DNA of 64,000 nucleotides from Rhizobium sp. 18065 (GTDB taxonomy: Bacteria > Pseudomonadota > Alphaproteobacteria > Rhizobiales > Rhizobiaceae): the NCBI RefSeq assembly GCF_902706095.1, contig NZ_CACSJP010000007.1, forward strand, positions 186,001 to 250,000, in the 5' to 3' direction. The notes under the pieces are model-generated. The model was not told where the DNA came from. It did not search any database and saw only the letters and a list, made by a program, of their open reading frames with translations. This document shows, one piece after another, positions 26,310 through 34,662 of the stretch. Both the position numbers and the translations under genes were made by a program. Each line of letters starts with the position of its first letter. Within the stretch, counting starts at the first letter, position 1.

Positions 26310-27242
26310 TCAATCCTTGATCGGCGGCAGATGCGCCTCGATCTGCGCGCGATGCTGCGTGTAGCGGGTTGGCAGCTTCAAGGCCTCGCCGAGATGCGCG
26401 GTGTCTTCATCGCGGTTAAAACCCGGCTCGTTCGTGGCGATCTCGAACAGCACGCCACCTGGTGTGCGGAAATAGATCGCCCAGAAGTAGTCGCGGTCGA
26501 TCACCGGCGTGACCTGATAGCCCGTGTCGAGCAGCGCCTTGCGCACTTCGAGCTGGGCTGCGCGGTCATCCACGGCAAAGGCGACGTGGTGAACCGAACC
26601 GGCACCGGACTGGGCATGTTTGGCACCCGGCAGGACTTCCAGGTCGACATAGTCGGCCCCGTTGCCGCCGGGAATGGCGTAGCGCACCATCTCGCCCTGC
26701 TTGTCGATCTCCTGGTAGCCCATGAACTTCAGCAGTTCACCGGTCGCACCTTCGTCACGCAGCCGCATGGTGACGCCGCGAAAGCCATGAATGCCCTCGG
26801 ACGCGGCCACCGGGCCACGATCAAACGGGGTGCGCTGATCGCCATCGACTTCCGCCAGCGAGAAACCATCGCCATCGGGTCCGGCAAAGCGCAGGCGGTT
26901 TTCGCCGAACAAGGTGTAGGGCGCCAGTTCAGCCACACCTTGGCTGCTCAGGCGCTCCTGCCAGAAGGGCAAAGTGCCCTTCGGAACGGAGAAGACTGTA
27001 TCGGCGACTTCGCCGGTGCCGCGCTTGCCCGCACCCATGTTGGCGAAGGGGAAATAGGTCATCACCGAGCCGGCATTGCCGACTTCATCGCCGTAGTAGA
27101 GGTGATAGACATCCGGCGAATCGAAGTTGACCGTCTTCTTGACGCGGCGAAGGCCGAGCGTCTTGGTGAAGAAGTCATTGTTGGTCTGCGCATCGGCGGC
27201 CATCGAGGTGACGTGATGCAGTCCTTTGATCTGGGTAATCAT
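26310..27242 (-). CDS. Ring-cleaving dioxygenase of the vicinal-oxygen-chelate family (MhqO-like)
   Basis: A 310-residue protein with two glyoxalase/bleomycin-resistance-type modules. The first opens with IKGLHHVTSMAADAQ (metal His in GLHHV). The second has SVHHVAFAVDDRAAQ and the C-terminal glutamate region PGGVLFEIATNEPGF. This HHxT...HHVAF...E pattern is that of MhqO/LinE-like extradiol dioxygenases acting on hydroquinones. It is the promoter-proximal gene of the pair with the esterase and is divergent from a LysR regulator 124 bases away. Confidence 0.82.
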   Translation of the reverse strand: MITQIKGLHHVTSMAADAQTNNDFFTKTLGLRRVKKTVNFDSPDVYHLYYGDEVGNAGSVMTYFPFANMGAGKRGTGEVADTVFSVPKGTLPFWQERLSSQGVAELAPYTLFGENRLRFAGPDGDGFSLAEVDGDQRTPFDRGPVAASEGIHGFRGVTMRLRDEGATGELLKFMGYQEIDKQGEMVRYAIPGGNGADYVDLEVLPGAKHAQSGAGSVHHVAFAVDDRAAQLEVRKALLDTGYQVTPVIDRDYFWAIYFRTPGGVLFEIATNEPGFNRDEDTAHLGEALKLPTRYTQHRAQIEAHLPPIKD

Positions 27243-27305
27243 GGTTTTGATCCTTCCCGTCCAAACGGTTCGTGTTCAGTGTTGAAGCGAATATGGGGGA
27301 TAGAT

Positions 27306-27320
27306 TATTTTCATAGAATA
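27306..27320. promoter_or_regulatory. Candidate LysR box (T-N11-A)
   Basis: TATTTTCATAGAATA is a 15-bp partial inverted repeat of the T-N11-A form with five of seven arm positions matching. It lies in the 124-base gap between the divergent dioxygenase and LysR genes, 47 bases from the regulator start and 64 from the dioxygenase start, as expected for such an operator. Confidence 0.45.
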
Positions 27321-27366
27321 GGCATAATTCGGCAAAGACTATTGCGATTTACGTAAAGGTTGTCCC

Positions 27367-28269
27367 GTGGGCGAACTGGAATCCATCCGCACCTTTCTGA
27401 CGGTTGCCGAAGAACGCAGCTTCAGCGCCGCGGCGCGGCTGCTCAACAGCACGCCTGCCTCGATCACCCGTACAGTCGCGGCACTCGAAGACCGGCTCGG
27501 TATCCAGCTGCTTTTGCGCACGACCCGGAAGGTCTCGCTGACCTCGGCAGGCGCTGCCTATGCCGCCCGCGTGGCACCCCTGACCGAAGGGCTGGCACGC
27601 GCCACCGAAGAGACCAAGGATCTGCAGAAGGTGACGGCCGGATCGCTGAAAATTTCGGCGCCGATGTCGCTCGGGATCAAAGTCCTGCCCGCCGTTCTTG
27701 GCCAGTTCGGCATCATTCACCCGCAGACCCAGGTCGCAATTGACCTCTCCGACCGCTTCGTCGACATCGTCGAGGACGATTACGATCTGGCGATCCGCAT
27801 TTCAGGTCCGCCGAGCGACAAGTCGACGATCTGGCGCAAGATCTGCCCGGTGCCGCGTCTTCTGGTCGCTTCGAAGCAGTTCCTCGACACCCATGGCACG
27901 CCGCAGGTCCCCGAAGATCTGGTCAAGCTGGAATGCCTCAGCTACCAGGAGCATTCGATGAGCGAAATCTGGGAGTTGAGCCGGGCTGGCACCACCCGCA
28001 GCATCGAGGCGCGCGGCCGCTTCACCGTCAACAATGGCGACTTCCTCACCCAGCTCGCAGTGGCCGGAGAAGGCATTGCCCTGCTGCCGCATTTCATCGT
28101 CGAGGAATTCCTCGGCACGGGCAGGCTCGTCCCGGTCCTCGAGGGCTGGTCGACACCGGAAATCTGGCTGACGCTCTACTATCCGCCATATGAACATCTG
28201 CCGCTCAGGGTCGCGACTTTCTCTGACTTCTTCGAAGCCTATATCAAAGAAAACTGGGGCGGCGCCTGA
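27367..28269 (+). CDS. LysR-family regulator, divergent from the dioxygenase
   Basis: A 300-residue LysR regulator. The N-terminal winged helix covers residues 1-60 (IRTFLTVAEERSFSAAARLL and SITRTVAALEDRLGIQLLLR) and the ligand domain about 90-295. The start is GTG at 27367, with AAAGG upstream. Divergent placement makes it the likely controller of the dioxygenase-esterase pair, probably sensing a quinone or phenolic (inference). It belongs to the large CrgA/AaeR-like branch, whose ligands vary. It converges with the MocA gene at 28288. Confidence 0.83.
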   Translation: MGELESIRTFLTVAEERSFSAAARLLNSTPASITRTVAALEDRLGIQLLLRTTRKVSLTSAGAAYAARVAPLTEGLARATEETKDLQKVTAGSLKISAPMSLGIKVLPAVLGQFGIIHPQTQVAIDLSDRFVDIVEDDYDLAIRISGPPSDKSTIWRKICPVPRLLVASKQFLDTHGTPQVPEDLVKLECLSYQEHSMSEIWELSRAGTTRSIEARGRFTVNNGDFLTQLAVAGEGIALLPHFIVEEFLGTGRLVPVLEGWSTPEIWLTLYYPPYEHLPLRVATFSDFFEAYIKENWGGA

Positions 28270-28287
28270 ACGTTCAAGCGCCTGCCG

Positions 28288-29376
28288 TCATCCGGCAACG
28301 TCCGCACCGGCCAGGAGCCAGCCTTCAGACAAAGGGTGGTCCGCACGAAGCGGCAATGAAACCACCTGTCCATCGCGTGCCGATGCATAGATCGCAGTCA
28401 TCAGTTCGACAGAGTGATATCCCTCCTCCAGCGACGGCAAATAGAGCTCGGCCCCCCCAGTCAGGCGGGCATGCATATCGCTGAACTGACCGGCGAAGCG
28501 ATGCGGTATTTCGGGAACGGACGCTACAATGGCATCGATTTCGGCCTGCCGCGCCGGATCACTTGCCTCGAACGTCCAGGGCCCAGCGCCGATCTGGTAG
28601 GGATTTGTGCTCGACGTTAGGGTCACATGTTCGAACGAGGCCCTGAAACGCGAAGCATTTCCAGCCGCACCCAAGGTGATCGACGATGTCACCAGCGCGC
28701 CTTCAGCGGTCCGCATGCTGATCGCCGCGCAATCCTCCGTCTCGATCGGGTTGACGCGTGTGTCGAGAAATGCCGCCACTTGAACGATGTTGCCGACCAG
28801 ATGACATACCAAGTTATGCGCATGGCAGGCATGACTGACGATAGCGCCGCCCAACTCCCCCGTCCACGTGCCGCGCCAGCGCTCGGCATAATAATCTGCT
28901 CCGCGTTGCCAGTGGGTCTCCAGCGACAGGACATAGGGCCGGCCCAACAGCCCGCGCATTTTGAGTTCATGTGCCGCGCGGTATCCAGCACCATAGCGGT
29001 ACTGGAACACCGGAAACACCTGCCGCCCCACCTGTGCGGCCAGTTCGACGATCCGGCGCACATCCGCCAAGGACCCGGACAGCGGCTTCTCGCAGACGAC
29101 GTGTTTGCCAGCCTTCAGCGCAGCAAGCGTCATCGGCGCATGCAACAGCGGCGGCAGGCAGATGTCCACGACATCCACCTCGGGGTCGGCGAAAACCTCC
29201 TCTATGTCGGCGACCGGGCGGCTGCCGGGCACCTGCGCTGATCCCTCCTGCGCGCGGGCAGCGTTGAGATCGCAGACATAGCGAACCTCGAAGAGTTCCG
29301 GCAACGCTGCATAGCCGGCCAGATGATCTTTGCCGATCCCGGCGCCAACGACCGCCACTCGAATGCGTTTGCTCAT
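28288..29376 (-). CDS. Gfo/Idh/MocA-family oxidoreductase 1
   Basis: A 362-residue NAD(P)-dependent sugar/inositol-type dehydrogenase. The Rossmann start RVAVVGAGIGKDHLAGY, the cofactor/catalytic EKPLSG and the second-domain GGAIVSHACHAHNLV (His as possible catalytic residue) are clear. It is the last gene of the pectin-oligosaccharide operon, and its ATG overlaps the stop of the preceding MocA gene (ATGA), so it is translationally coupled. The substrate cannot be read from sequence. Confidence 0.8.
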   Translation of the reverse strand: MSKRIRVAVVGAGIGKDHLAGYAALPELFEVRYVCDLNAARAQEGSAQVPGSRPVADIEEVFADPEVDVVDICLPPLLHAPMTLAALKAGKHVVCEKPLSGSLADVRRIVELAAQVGRQVFPVFQYRYGAGYRAAHELKMRGLLGRPYVLSLETHWQRGADYYAERWRGTWTGELGGAIVSHACHAHNLVCHLVGNIVQVAAFLDTRVNPIETEDCAAISMRTAEGALVTSSITLGAAGNASRFRASFEHVTLTSSTNPYQIGAGPWTFEASDPARQAEIDAIVASVPEIPHRFAGQFSDMHARLTGGAELYLPSLEEGYHSVELMTAIYASARDGQVVSLPLRADHPLSEGWLLAGADVAG

Positions 29377-30395
29377 TGGCCTGCTCCCGTTTCCGCCATT
29401 CGCTGCGCCTGAAGCGCCAGATCTGTCGCTAGAAATGCATGGGCCTGGGGCATGGCGGTTTCCGTGCCCTGTTCGAGATCGAAGGCAAGGCGCCCGAAGA
29501 ATGGTTTTCCGGCACCCGCCGCATCGACGTGGGAAACCCCCGCCCTGTCGACGACGAAGACATGGTCCGTCCCCGGCTGACCGGCAATGTCGATATATTT
29601 GCGAAGCTCGATATAGCCTTCGGTACCAACGATGGTCATCCGCCCGTCGCCCCAGGTCGGCAAGCCATCCGGCGTCAGCCAGTCGACCCGTGCATAGCCA
29701 CGTCCGCCATTGCCGGCGAGAATGACTTCGCCAAAGTCCTGAAAATCCGGTCGATCAGGATTGGCGACATTGCCGATATGCGCCGTTACCACATTGGCCT
29801 GCGTGGATCCGGTAAAGTGCAGAAACTGGTCGAACTGGTGCGCGCAGATGTCGGCGAGAATCCCGCCGAAGCGAGCCCGGTCCCAGAACCATGGCTGCCG
29901 CAGATGCGCATTCAGTCGGTGCGGGCCGAGCCCGACTGTCTGCACCACCTTGCCGATCCGCCCCTCGGCAATCAGTTGGTCCGCAACGGTCACGCTATCC
30001 ACCAGCAACCTTTCTGAGAAACAGACCGTCCAACGCCGTCCTGTCTCGGCAACCGTCTTGCGGATATCCGCCAATTGCTCTCCCGAGGTGCAGCCCGGCT
30101 TGTCGACGAGCACATCCTTGCCATGCCGCATGGCATCGATCGCAGTGCCCGCACGTTCATTGTTGATCCCGGCACAGACAACGAGATTGATGCTCTCGTC
30201 CTCGAGGATCGCCTCGACCGGCTTTTCCGGCACACCCGGATAGGACTGGCGAAAAACCTGCCGCAAGGTCTCCGGCGTTTCGTCGCTGGTACACCAGCCG
30301 ACAACAACGGCGCCGACGCCCAGCATCCCGTTCAGCATGCCGTAGATATGGTTGTGATCGATGCCGATCACCCCGATACGGATCTCGAAAGCCAT
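29373..30395 (-). CDS. Gfo/Idh/MocA-family oxidoreductase 2
   Basis: A 340-residue member of the same superfamily but only distantly like its neighbours. The Rossmann region reads IGVIGIDHNHIYGM instead of the usual GxGxxG, so the dinucleotide loop is divergent. The lysine motif is VDKPGCTSGEQ (D in place of E), and the second domain has GGILADICAHQFDQFLHFTG. These changes may alter cofactor or activity. It lies 5 bases downstream of the third MocA gene and overlaps the first. Confidence 0.75.
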   Translation of the reverse strand: MAFEIRIGVIGIDHNHIYGMLNGMLGVGAVVVGWCTSDETPETLRQVFRQSYPGVPEKPVEAILEDESINLVVCAGINNERAGTAIDAMRHGKDVLVDKPGCTSGEQLADIRKTVAETGRRWTVCFSERLLVDSVTVADQLIAEGRIGKVVQTVGLGPHRLNAHLRQPWFWDRARFGGILADICAHQFDQFLHFTGSTQANVVTAHIGNVANPDRPDFQDFGEVILAGNGGRGYARVDWLTPDGLPTWGDGRMTIVGTEGYIELRKYIDIAGQPGTDHVFVVDRAGVSHVDAAGAGKPFFGRLAFDLEQGTETAMPQAHAFLATDLALQAQRMAETGAGQ

Positions 30396-30400
30396 GTGTT

Positions 30401-31696
30401 CTACCGCTCCAGTTTGATGCCGCGGGCGCGTAGCATCGATTGAATATTGACCACGGAGCCGGTGTCGATCGACGCATTTGCCGCAATGCCTGTCAGGATC
30501 GACCAGGCGCCACCGATATGGTCGGAAGCGCGATCAAAGCGGTCGGGCTCCATGCTGTCCGGGTCGAAGATATAGCCGAGCATCACCGGATCGGCGCCGC
30601 CATGATGGCCCTTTGCCTTGGGCACCTCGACCAGCCGTGGCGCTTCGCCGGCCAGATGCAGTTCGGTGGTGATCGCATCCTCGTCGGCATGGGCCCGCTC
30701 GCCGCCGAACACGCCATGCACTTCCACATGCCGATGGGTGATGTCACCCTTGGTTCCCTGAAACTTGATCTCCAGCCCTTCCCAAGGGGAATAGGCCGTC
30801 AGCGTATAGTTTGCGGTGACGCCGGACGCGTATCGGATATGCGCCTGCATCGTGTCCTCGATCCCGATCTCCTCATCGAAGACGCAGAGATCGCGGAAAT
30901 AGCCATCCTCGCCCTCGGCATCCAGATAGAGTTCCTTCAGGCTCGGGTCCGCCGCCAGATCAAGCTCGAAGTCGCATCTGTCAGCCACCGGACAGAGATG
31001 GCAGCGCGACCCACGATCGGAAAGCCCGAGTTCGACGGCGGTTTCCGGCCGGTAGAAGGCACGGCGGCCTGACGCCAGAACCTCGGTCGGCACCGTCCCA
31101 AGCCACCAGTTGAGCAGATCGAAATGATGGGTCGACTTGTGTACCAGGAGCCCGCCGGAATTCTCCTTCTGCCGGTGCCAGCGGCGGAAATAGTCCGCCC
31201 CATGCACCCGGTCGAGATGCCAGCGGAAATCGACTGCCGTCACCGTGCCGATGGCCCCGGACGAGATCAGTTCCTTGATCTGCGTGCGCGCCGGCGAGTA
31301 ACGGTAGTTGAACGTCACCTTGACCTGCCGGCCCGTCCGTCGCTGCGCGTCAACAATCATCTTTAGCCGGGTAAGATCTATCGTCAGCGGTTTTTCGCAG
31401 ATCACGTCGCAACCGGCCTCGAAAGCCCGCACGATATAGTCGGCATGCAGGAAATCCGGCGTTGCAACCACCACCGTATCCGGCGTCTGCTCGGCGATCA
31501 GCCGGTCGAAATCACCGGCGAGATAGGTTGCGACACCATTCGTACCGGGTTTTGACGCAGCCTTGGCCGCCTCGTTCAGGCGATGGACATTGCTGTCGCA
31601 GACGGCAACGATCTCATGTCTGTCGGCATAATCTTCAATGACGGAATCGCGAAACATCTTGTGCCGCGAACCACATCCTACAATCGCGATTTTCAC
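30401..31696 (-). CDS. Gfo/Idh/MocA-family oxidoreductase 3 with a cysteine cluster
   Basis: A 431-residue MocA protein, longer than the usual 330-390. It has [25 protein letters not shown] (residues 100-110) and GGLLVHKSTHHFDLLNWWLG with the typical Lys/His pair near 187-191. An insertion holds C232, C235 and C241 (RCHLCPVADRC) with C271 further on, suggesting a zinc or iron-sulfur site, which is not standard for this family. Its ATG overlaps the stop of the ATPase gene (ATGA), so it is coupled to the transporter genes. Confidence 0.82.
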   Translation of the reverse strand: MKIAIVGCGSRHKMFRDSVIEDYADRHEIVAVCDSNVHRLNEAAKAASKPGTNGVATYLAGDFDRLIAEQTPDTVVVATPDFLHADYIVRAFEAGCDVICEKPLTIDLTRLKMIVDAQRRTGRQVKVTFNYRYSPARTQIKELISSGAIGTVTAVDFRWHLDRVHGADYFRRWHRQKENSGGLLVHKSTHHFDLLNWWLGTVPTEVLASGRRAFYRPETAVELGLSDRGSRCHLCPVADRCDFELDLAADPSLKELYLDAEGEDGYFRDLCVFDEEIGIEDTMQAHIRYASGVTANYTLTAYSPWEGLEIKFQGTKGDITHRHVEVHGVFGGERAHADEDAITTELHLAGEAPRLVEVPKAKGHHGGADPVMLGYIFDPDSMEPDRFDRASDHIGGAWSILTGIAANASIDTGSVVNIQSMLRARGIKLER

Positions 31697-32787
31697 TGGG
31701 CCTGGCTCTCGTGCTGGACGGCTTCGACGCGCTGGCCGTTGCTGTCGAAATAATGGAGGTCTGAAAGGTTGAAGCCGATCGTCACCGGATCGCCCATACG
31801 ATAGGACATCCGGCCGCTGTCGCTGACCAGCAACACTTGGCCGGACGACAGGGCGATATGCAACAGGGTTTCGCTGCCCAGATATTCGACCAGTTTGATC
31901 GTGCCTTCCGCGGTAACGTCACCACCGCCGACCTGCAGCGATGCCGGGCGCACGCATAGCGTCAGCGCCGGATCGACGGTCGGCAGGTCTGGGATCGCGA
32001 AAGCCGGCATCCCGGCAACACTCGCCGTCGCAACACCATTGCTATGGGACATGGTGGCCTGCAGCATGTTGATCTTTGGCGAACCGATGAAGCCGGCGAC
32101 GAACAGGTTCTGCGGCCTTGTATAGAGTTCCTGCGGCGTGCCGACCTGCTCGATCTTGCCGCCCCGGAGCACGACGATCCGGGTCGCCATGGTCATGGCT
32201 TCCACCTGGTCATGCGTCACATAGATCATCGTCGTGCCGAGCCTTGCATAGAGCGAGGCAAGTTCGGCGCGCATCTGCACGCGCAGTTCTGCATCGAGAT
32301 TGGACAGCGGCTCGTCGAACAGGAAAAGCTGCGGTTCGCGCACGATCGCCCGGCCGATCGCCACGCGCTGCTTCTGGCCGCCCGAAAGCTGGCGCGGCTT
32401 GCGCTCCATCAGATGTTCGATCTGCAGGATCCGGGCCGCCTCCGCCACCCGGCGCTCGACCTCGCTCCGCGCCATCTTGAAATTCTGCAGGCCGAAGGCG
32501 AGGTTCTTTCGCACGCTCATATGCGGATAGAGCGCATAGGACTGGAACACCATCGACAGCTCGCGCTTGGAGGCCGGCAGGTCGTTGACCACCTTGCTGC
32601 CGATCGACACGGTTCCCTCGCTGATTTCCTCGAGACCGGCGATCATGCGCAGCAATGTCGATTTTCCGCAGCCGGAAGGTCCGACGAGAACCAGGAACTC
32701 GCCGTCGTGGATATCCAGGTTGAGCCCCTGGATGATGGAGAGCGCTCCATAGCGCTTTCCGACGTTTCGAAGCGTCAATCCTGCCAT
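31693..32787 (-). CDS. CUT1 ABC transporter ATPase (MalK/UgpC type) of the pectin operon
   Basis: A 364-residue ATPase with [43 protein letters not shown] and a C-terminal OB regulatory part. It is one of three MalK-type ATPases in the window. It lies 11 bases after the MalG-type gene. It would power import of oligosaccharides released from pectin by secreted enzymes encoded elsewhere. Confidence 0.88.
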   Translation of the reverse strand: MAGLTLRNVGKRYGALSIIQGLNLDIHDGEFLVLVGPSGCGKSTLLRMIAGLEEISEGTVSIGSKVVNDLPASKRELSMVFQSYALYPHMSVRKNLAFGLQNFKMARSEVERRVAEAARILQIEHLMERKPRQLSGGQKQRVAIGRAIVREPQLFLFDEPLSNLDAELRVQMRAELASLYARLGTTMIYVTHDQVEAMTMATRIVVLRGGKIEQVGTPQELYTRPQNLFVAGFIGSPKINMLQATMSHSNGVATASVAGMPAFAIPDLPTVDPALTLCVRPASLQVGGGDVTAEGTIKLVEYLGSETLLHIALSSGQVLLVSDSGRMSYRMGDPVTIGFNLSDLHYFDSNGQRVEAVQHESQAQ

Positions 32788-32798
32788 GCGTCTGTTCC

Positions 32799-33716
32799 CT
32801 ACTTCATTCCGGAGGTGGCGATGCCACGAACGATCATTTTCTGGAACAGGACGAAGAAGATCACGACCGGGACCAGCGAAAGCACCGACATCGCAAACAT
32901 CTGGCCATAGGCGGACTTGCCTTCCTGGTCGAGGAAGAGACGAAGCGCCAGCGGCACGGTGTAGCTCTTGATGTCATTGAGATAGATCAGCGGCGCGAGG
33001 AAATCCTCCCACACCCAGATCAGCGAGAAGATCGCCGCCGTACCCATCGCCGGCAGCGAGAGCGGCAGGATGATCGCCCAGTAGATCTTGAAGGGCGAAC
33101 AACCGTCGATCATCGCCGCTTCGTCCAGTTCACGTGGCAATTGCCGGAAGAACTGCACCATCAGGAAGATGAAGAAGGCATCGGATGCGAGGAAGCGCGG
33201 CACGACCAGCGGCAGATAGGTATCGACCCAGCCGAGCTTCAGAAACTGCACATATTGCGGGATGAGAACGACATGATAGGGGATCATCAGGGTCATCATC
33301 ATCAGGGCGAAGAAGAAGCTGCGCCCGGTGAACTGCAGCCGCGCAAAGGCATAGGCCGCGAACGAACAGGACACCAGATTTCCGATAACAGACAAGCCGG
33401 TGACGATCGCCGAATTGACATAGAAAACGGTGAACGATTTCGGCAGCGCATTCCAGCCTTCGGTATAATTGTCGAGACGGAATTCCGACGGCCACAGCGT
33501 CAGGCTGCCGAAGATCTCGTTTTCCGGCTTGAACGATGACGCCAGCAGCCAGAACAGCGGATAGAGCATCACGCAGGACACGCCGATCAGGAAGACATGC
33601 TTGAGGATGCGGCCGTTGCGCGCCCGCCTGTCGCGGGTGAGCCGCAGCGCATGGGCAACGCGCGCCGCCTCATCCAGCTGGATGGCGAGTTCGAGATCAG
33701 TCGCGCTCGTTTTCAT
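32799..33716 (-). CDS. CUT1 permease, MalG type, of the pectin operon
   Basis: A 305-residue permease with about six helices after a polar N-terminal 45 residues. The EAA loop is ELDEAAMIDGCSPFKIYWAI and the end is KMIVRGIATSGMK. ATG 33716 is chosen; the gene overlaps the MalF-type gene by 20 bases. The alternative upstream start would be TTG at 33749 and adds no helix. Confidence 0.83.
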   Translation of the reverse strand: MKTSATDLELAIQLDEAARVAHALRLTRDRRARNGRILKHVFLIGVSCVMLYPLFWLLASSFKPENEIFGSLTLWPSEFRLDNYTEGWNALPKSFTVFYVNSAIVTGLSVIGNLVSCSFAAYAFARLQFTGRSFFFALMMMTLMIPYHVVLIPQYVQFLKLGWVDTYLPLVVPRFLASDAFFIFLMVQFFRQLPRELDEAAMIDGCSPFKIYWAIILPLSLPAMGTAAIFSLIWVWEDFLAPLIYLNDIKSYTVPLALRLFLDQEGKSAYGQMFAMSVLSLVPVVIFFVLFQKMIVRGIATSGMK

Positions 33717-34590
33717 AATGCACCCAATATTTCGAGGTGAAGAAGGCAACCGCCGTGAACACTGCGATGATGATCAGCAGCACCCAGGCAAGCGCCGAGG
33801 CATAGCCCATGCGGAAGAACTTGAAGGCCTCGTTGAACAGATAGACCGTGTAGAACAGCAGGCTGTCGGCCGGCGCGCCCGTACCATTCGAGATGATGAA
33901 GGCACTGGAGAATGTCTTGAAGGCATCGATGGTCTGCAGCACGAGATTGAAGAAGATCACCGGGGCGAGCAGCGGCAGCGTGATCCGGGTGAACTGGCGC
34001 CAACGCGGCGTCCCGTCGATTTCCGCCGCCTCGTAAAGGTCGCGCGGAATACCTCTCAGACCGGCGAGGAAGATCAGCATCGGCGAGCCGAACTGCCACA
34101 TGGCCAGGATCACCAGCGTATAGAGCGAGGTATTCGGATTGGTGATCCAGGATGCGCCCTGAATACCGAAAGTGGCCAGGATCTGGTTGACCACGCCGTC
34201 GGCGGCAAACAGCTGCCGCCACAGGATGGCGATCGCGATCGACGCGCCAAGCAGCGAAGGCAGGTAGAAGATCGCCCGGTAGAGACCGATCGTGCGCAAG
34301 CCCTTGTCGAGCAGCATGGCGACGCCGAGCGCCATGATCAGGCGGGCCGGCACGGCAAGCGCGACATAGGTGAAGGTCACGTCGAGCGCTTTCCAGAAAC
34401 GCCGGTCGCGGGTGAACATGTAGACGTAATTGTCGAAGCCGACCCATTCGGGAACGTTCACCATGTCGTAACGGGTGAACGACAGATAGAGCGATGCCAG
34501 GATGGGTCCGAGCGCAAGCAGGAAGAACCCGATCAGCCAGGGTAGTAGAAACACATAGGCCGGCGCATTGCGCGCGAAGAAACGTCTCAT
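33697..34590 (-). CDS. CUT1 permease, MalF type, of the pectin operon
   Basis: A 297-residue permease with about six helices; the first is VFLLPWLIGFFLLALGPILA and the EAA loop is LYEAAEIDGTPRWRQFTRIT. The ATG at 34590 with AGGG upstream is preferred over 34653, which would place 21 polar residues over the hairpin region. It pairs with the MalG-type partner. Confidence 0.83.
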   Translation of the reverse strand: MRRFFARNAPAYVFLLPWLIGFFLLALGPILASLYLSFTRYDMVNVPEWVGFDNYVYMFTRDRRFWKALDVTFTYVALAVPARLIMALGVAMLLDKGLRTIGLYRAIFYLPSLLGASIAIAILWRQLFAADGVVNQILATFGIQGASWITNPNTSLYTLVILAMWQFGSPMLIFLAGLRGIPRDLYEAAEIDGTPRWRQFTRITLPLLAPVIFFNLVLQTIDAFKTFSSAFIISNGTGAPADSLLFYTVYLFNEAFKFFRMGYASALAWVLLIIIAVFTAVAFFTSKYWVHYENERD

Positions 34591-34619
34591 CGATAAGACC
34601 CTGTTTTCGGTAAACCGGC

Positions 34620-34642
34620 CCCGGGCGGCATGGCTGCCCGGG
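34620..34642 (-). repeat. Intercistronic hairpin after the pectin-operon binding-protein gene
   Basis: CCCGGGC (34620-34626) and GCCCGGG (34636-34642) form a perfect 7-bp GC stem around a 9-base loop. It lies 20 bases after the stop of the binding-protein gene and before the MalF-type gene, without a T-run. It probably lowers downstream expression or protects the upstream message. Confidence 0.55.
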
Positions 34643-34662
34643 ACCATCCACATACGGCAGCT

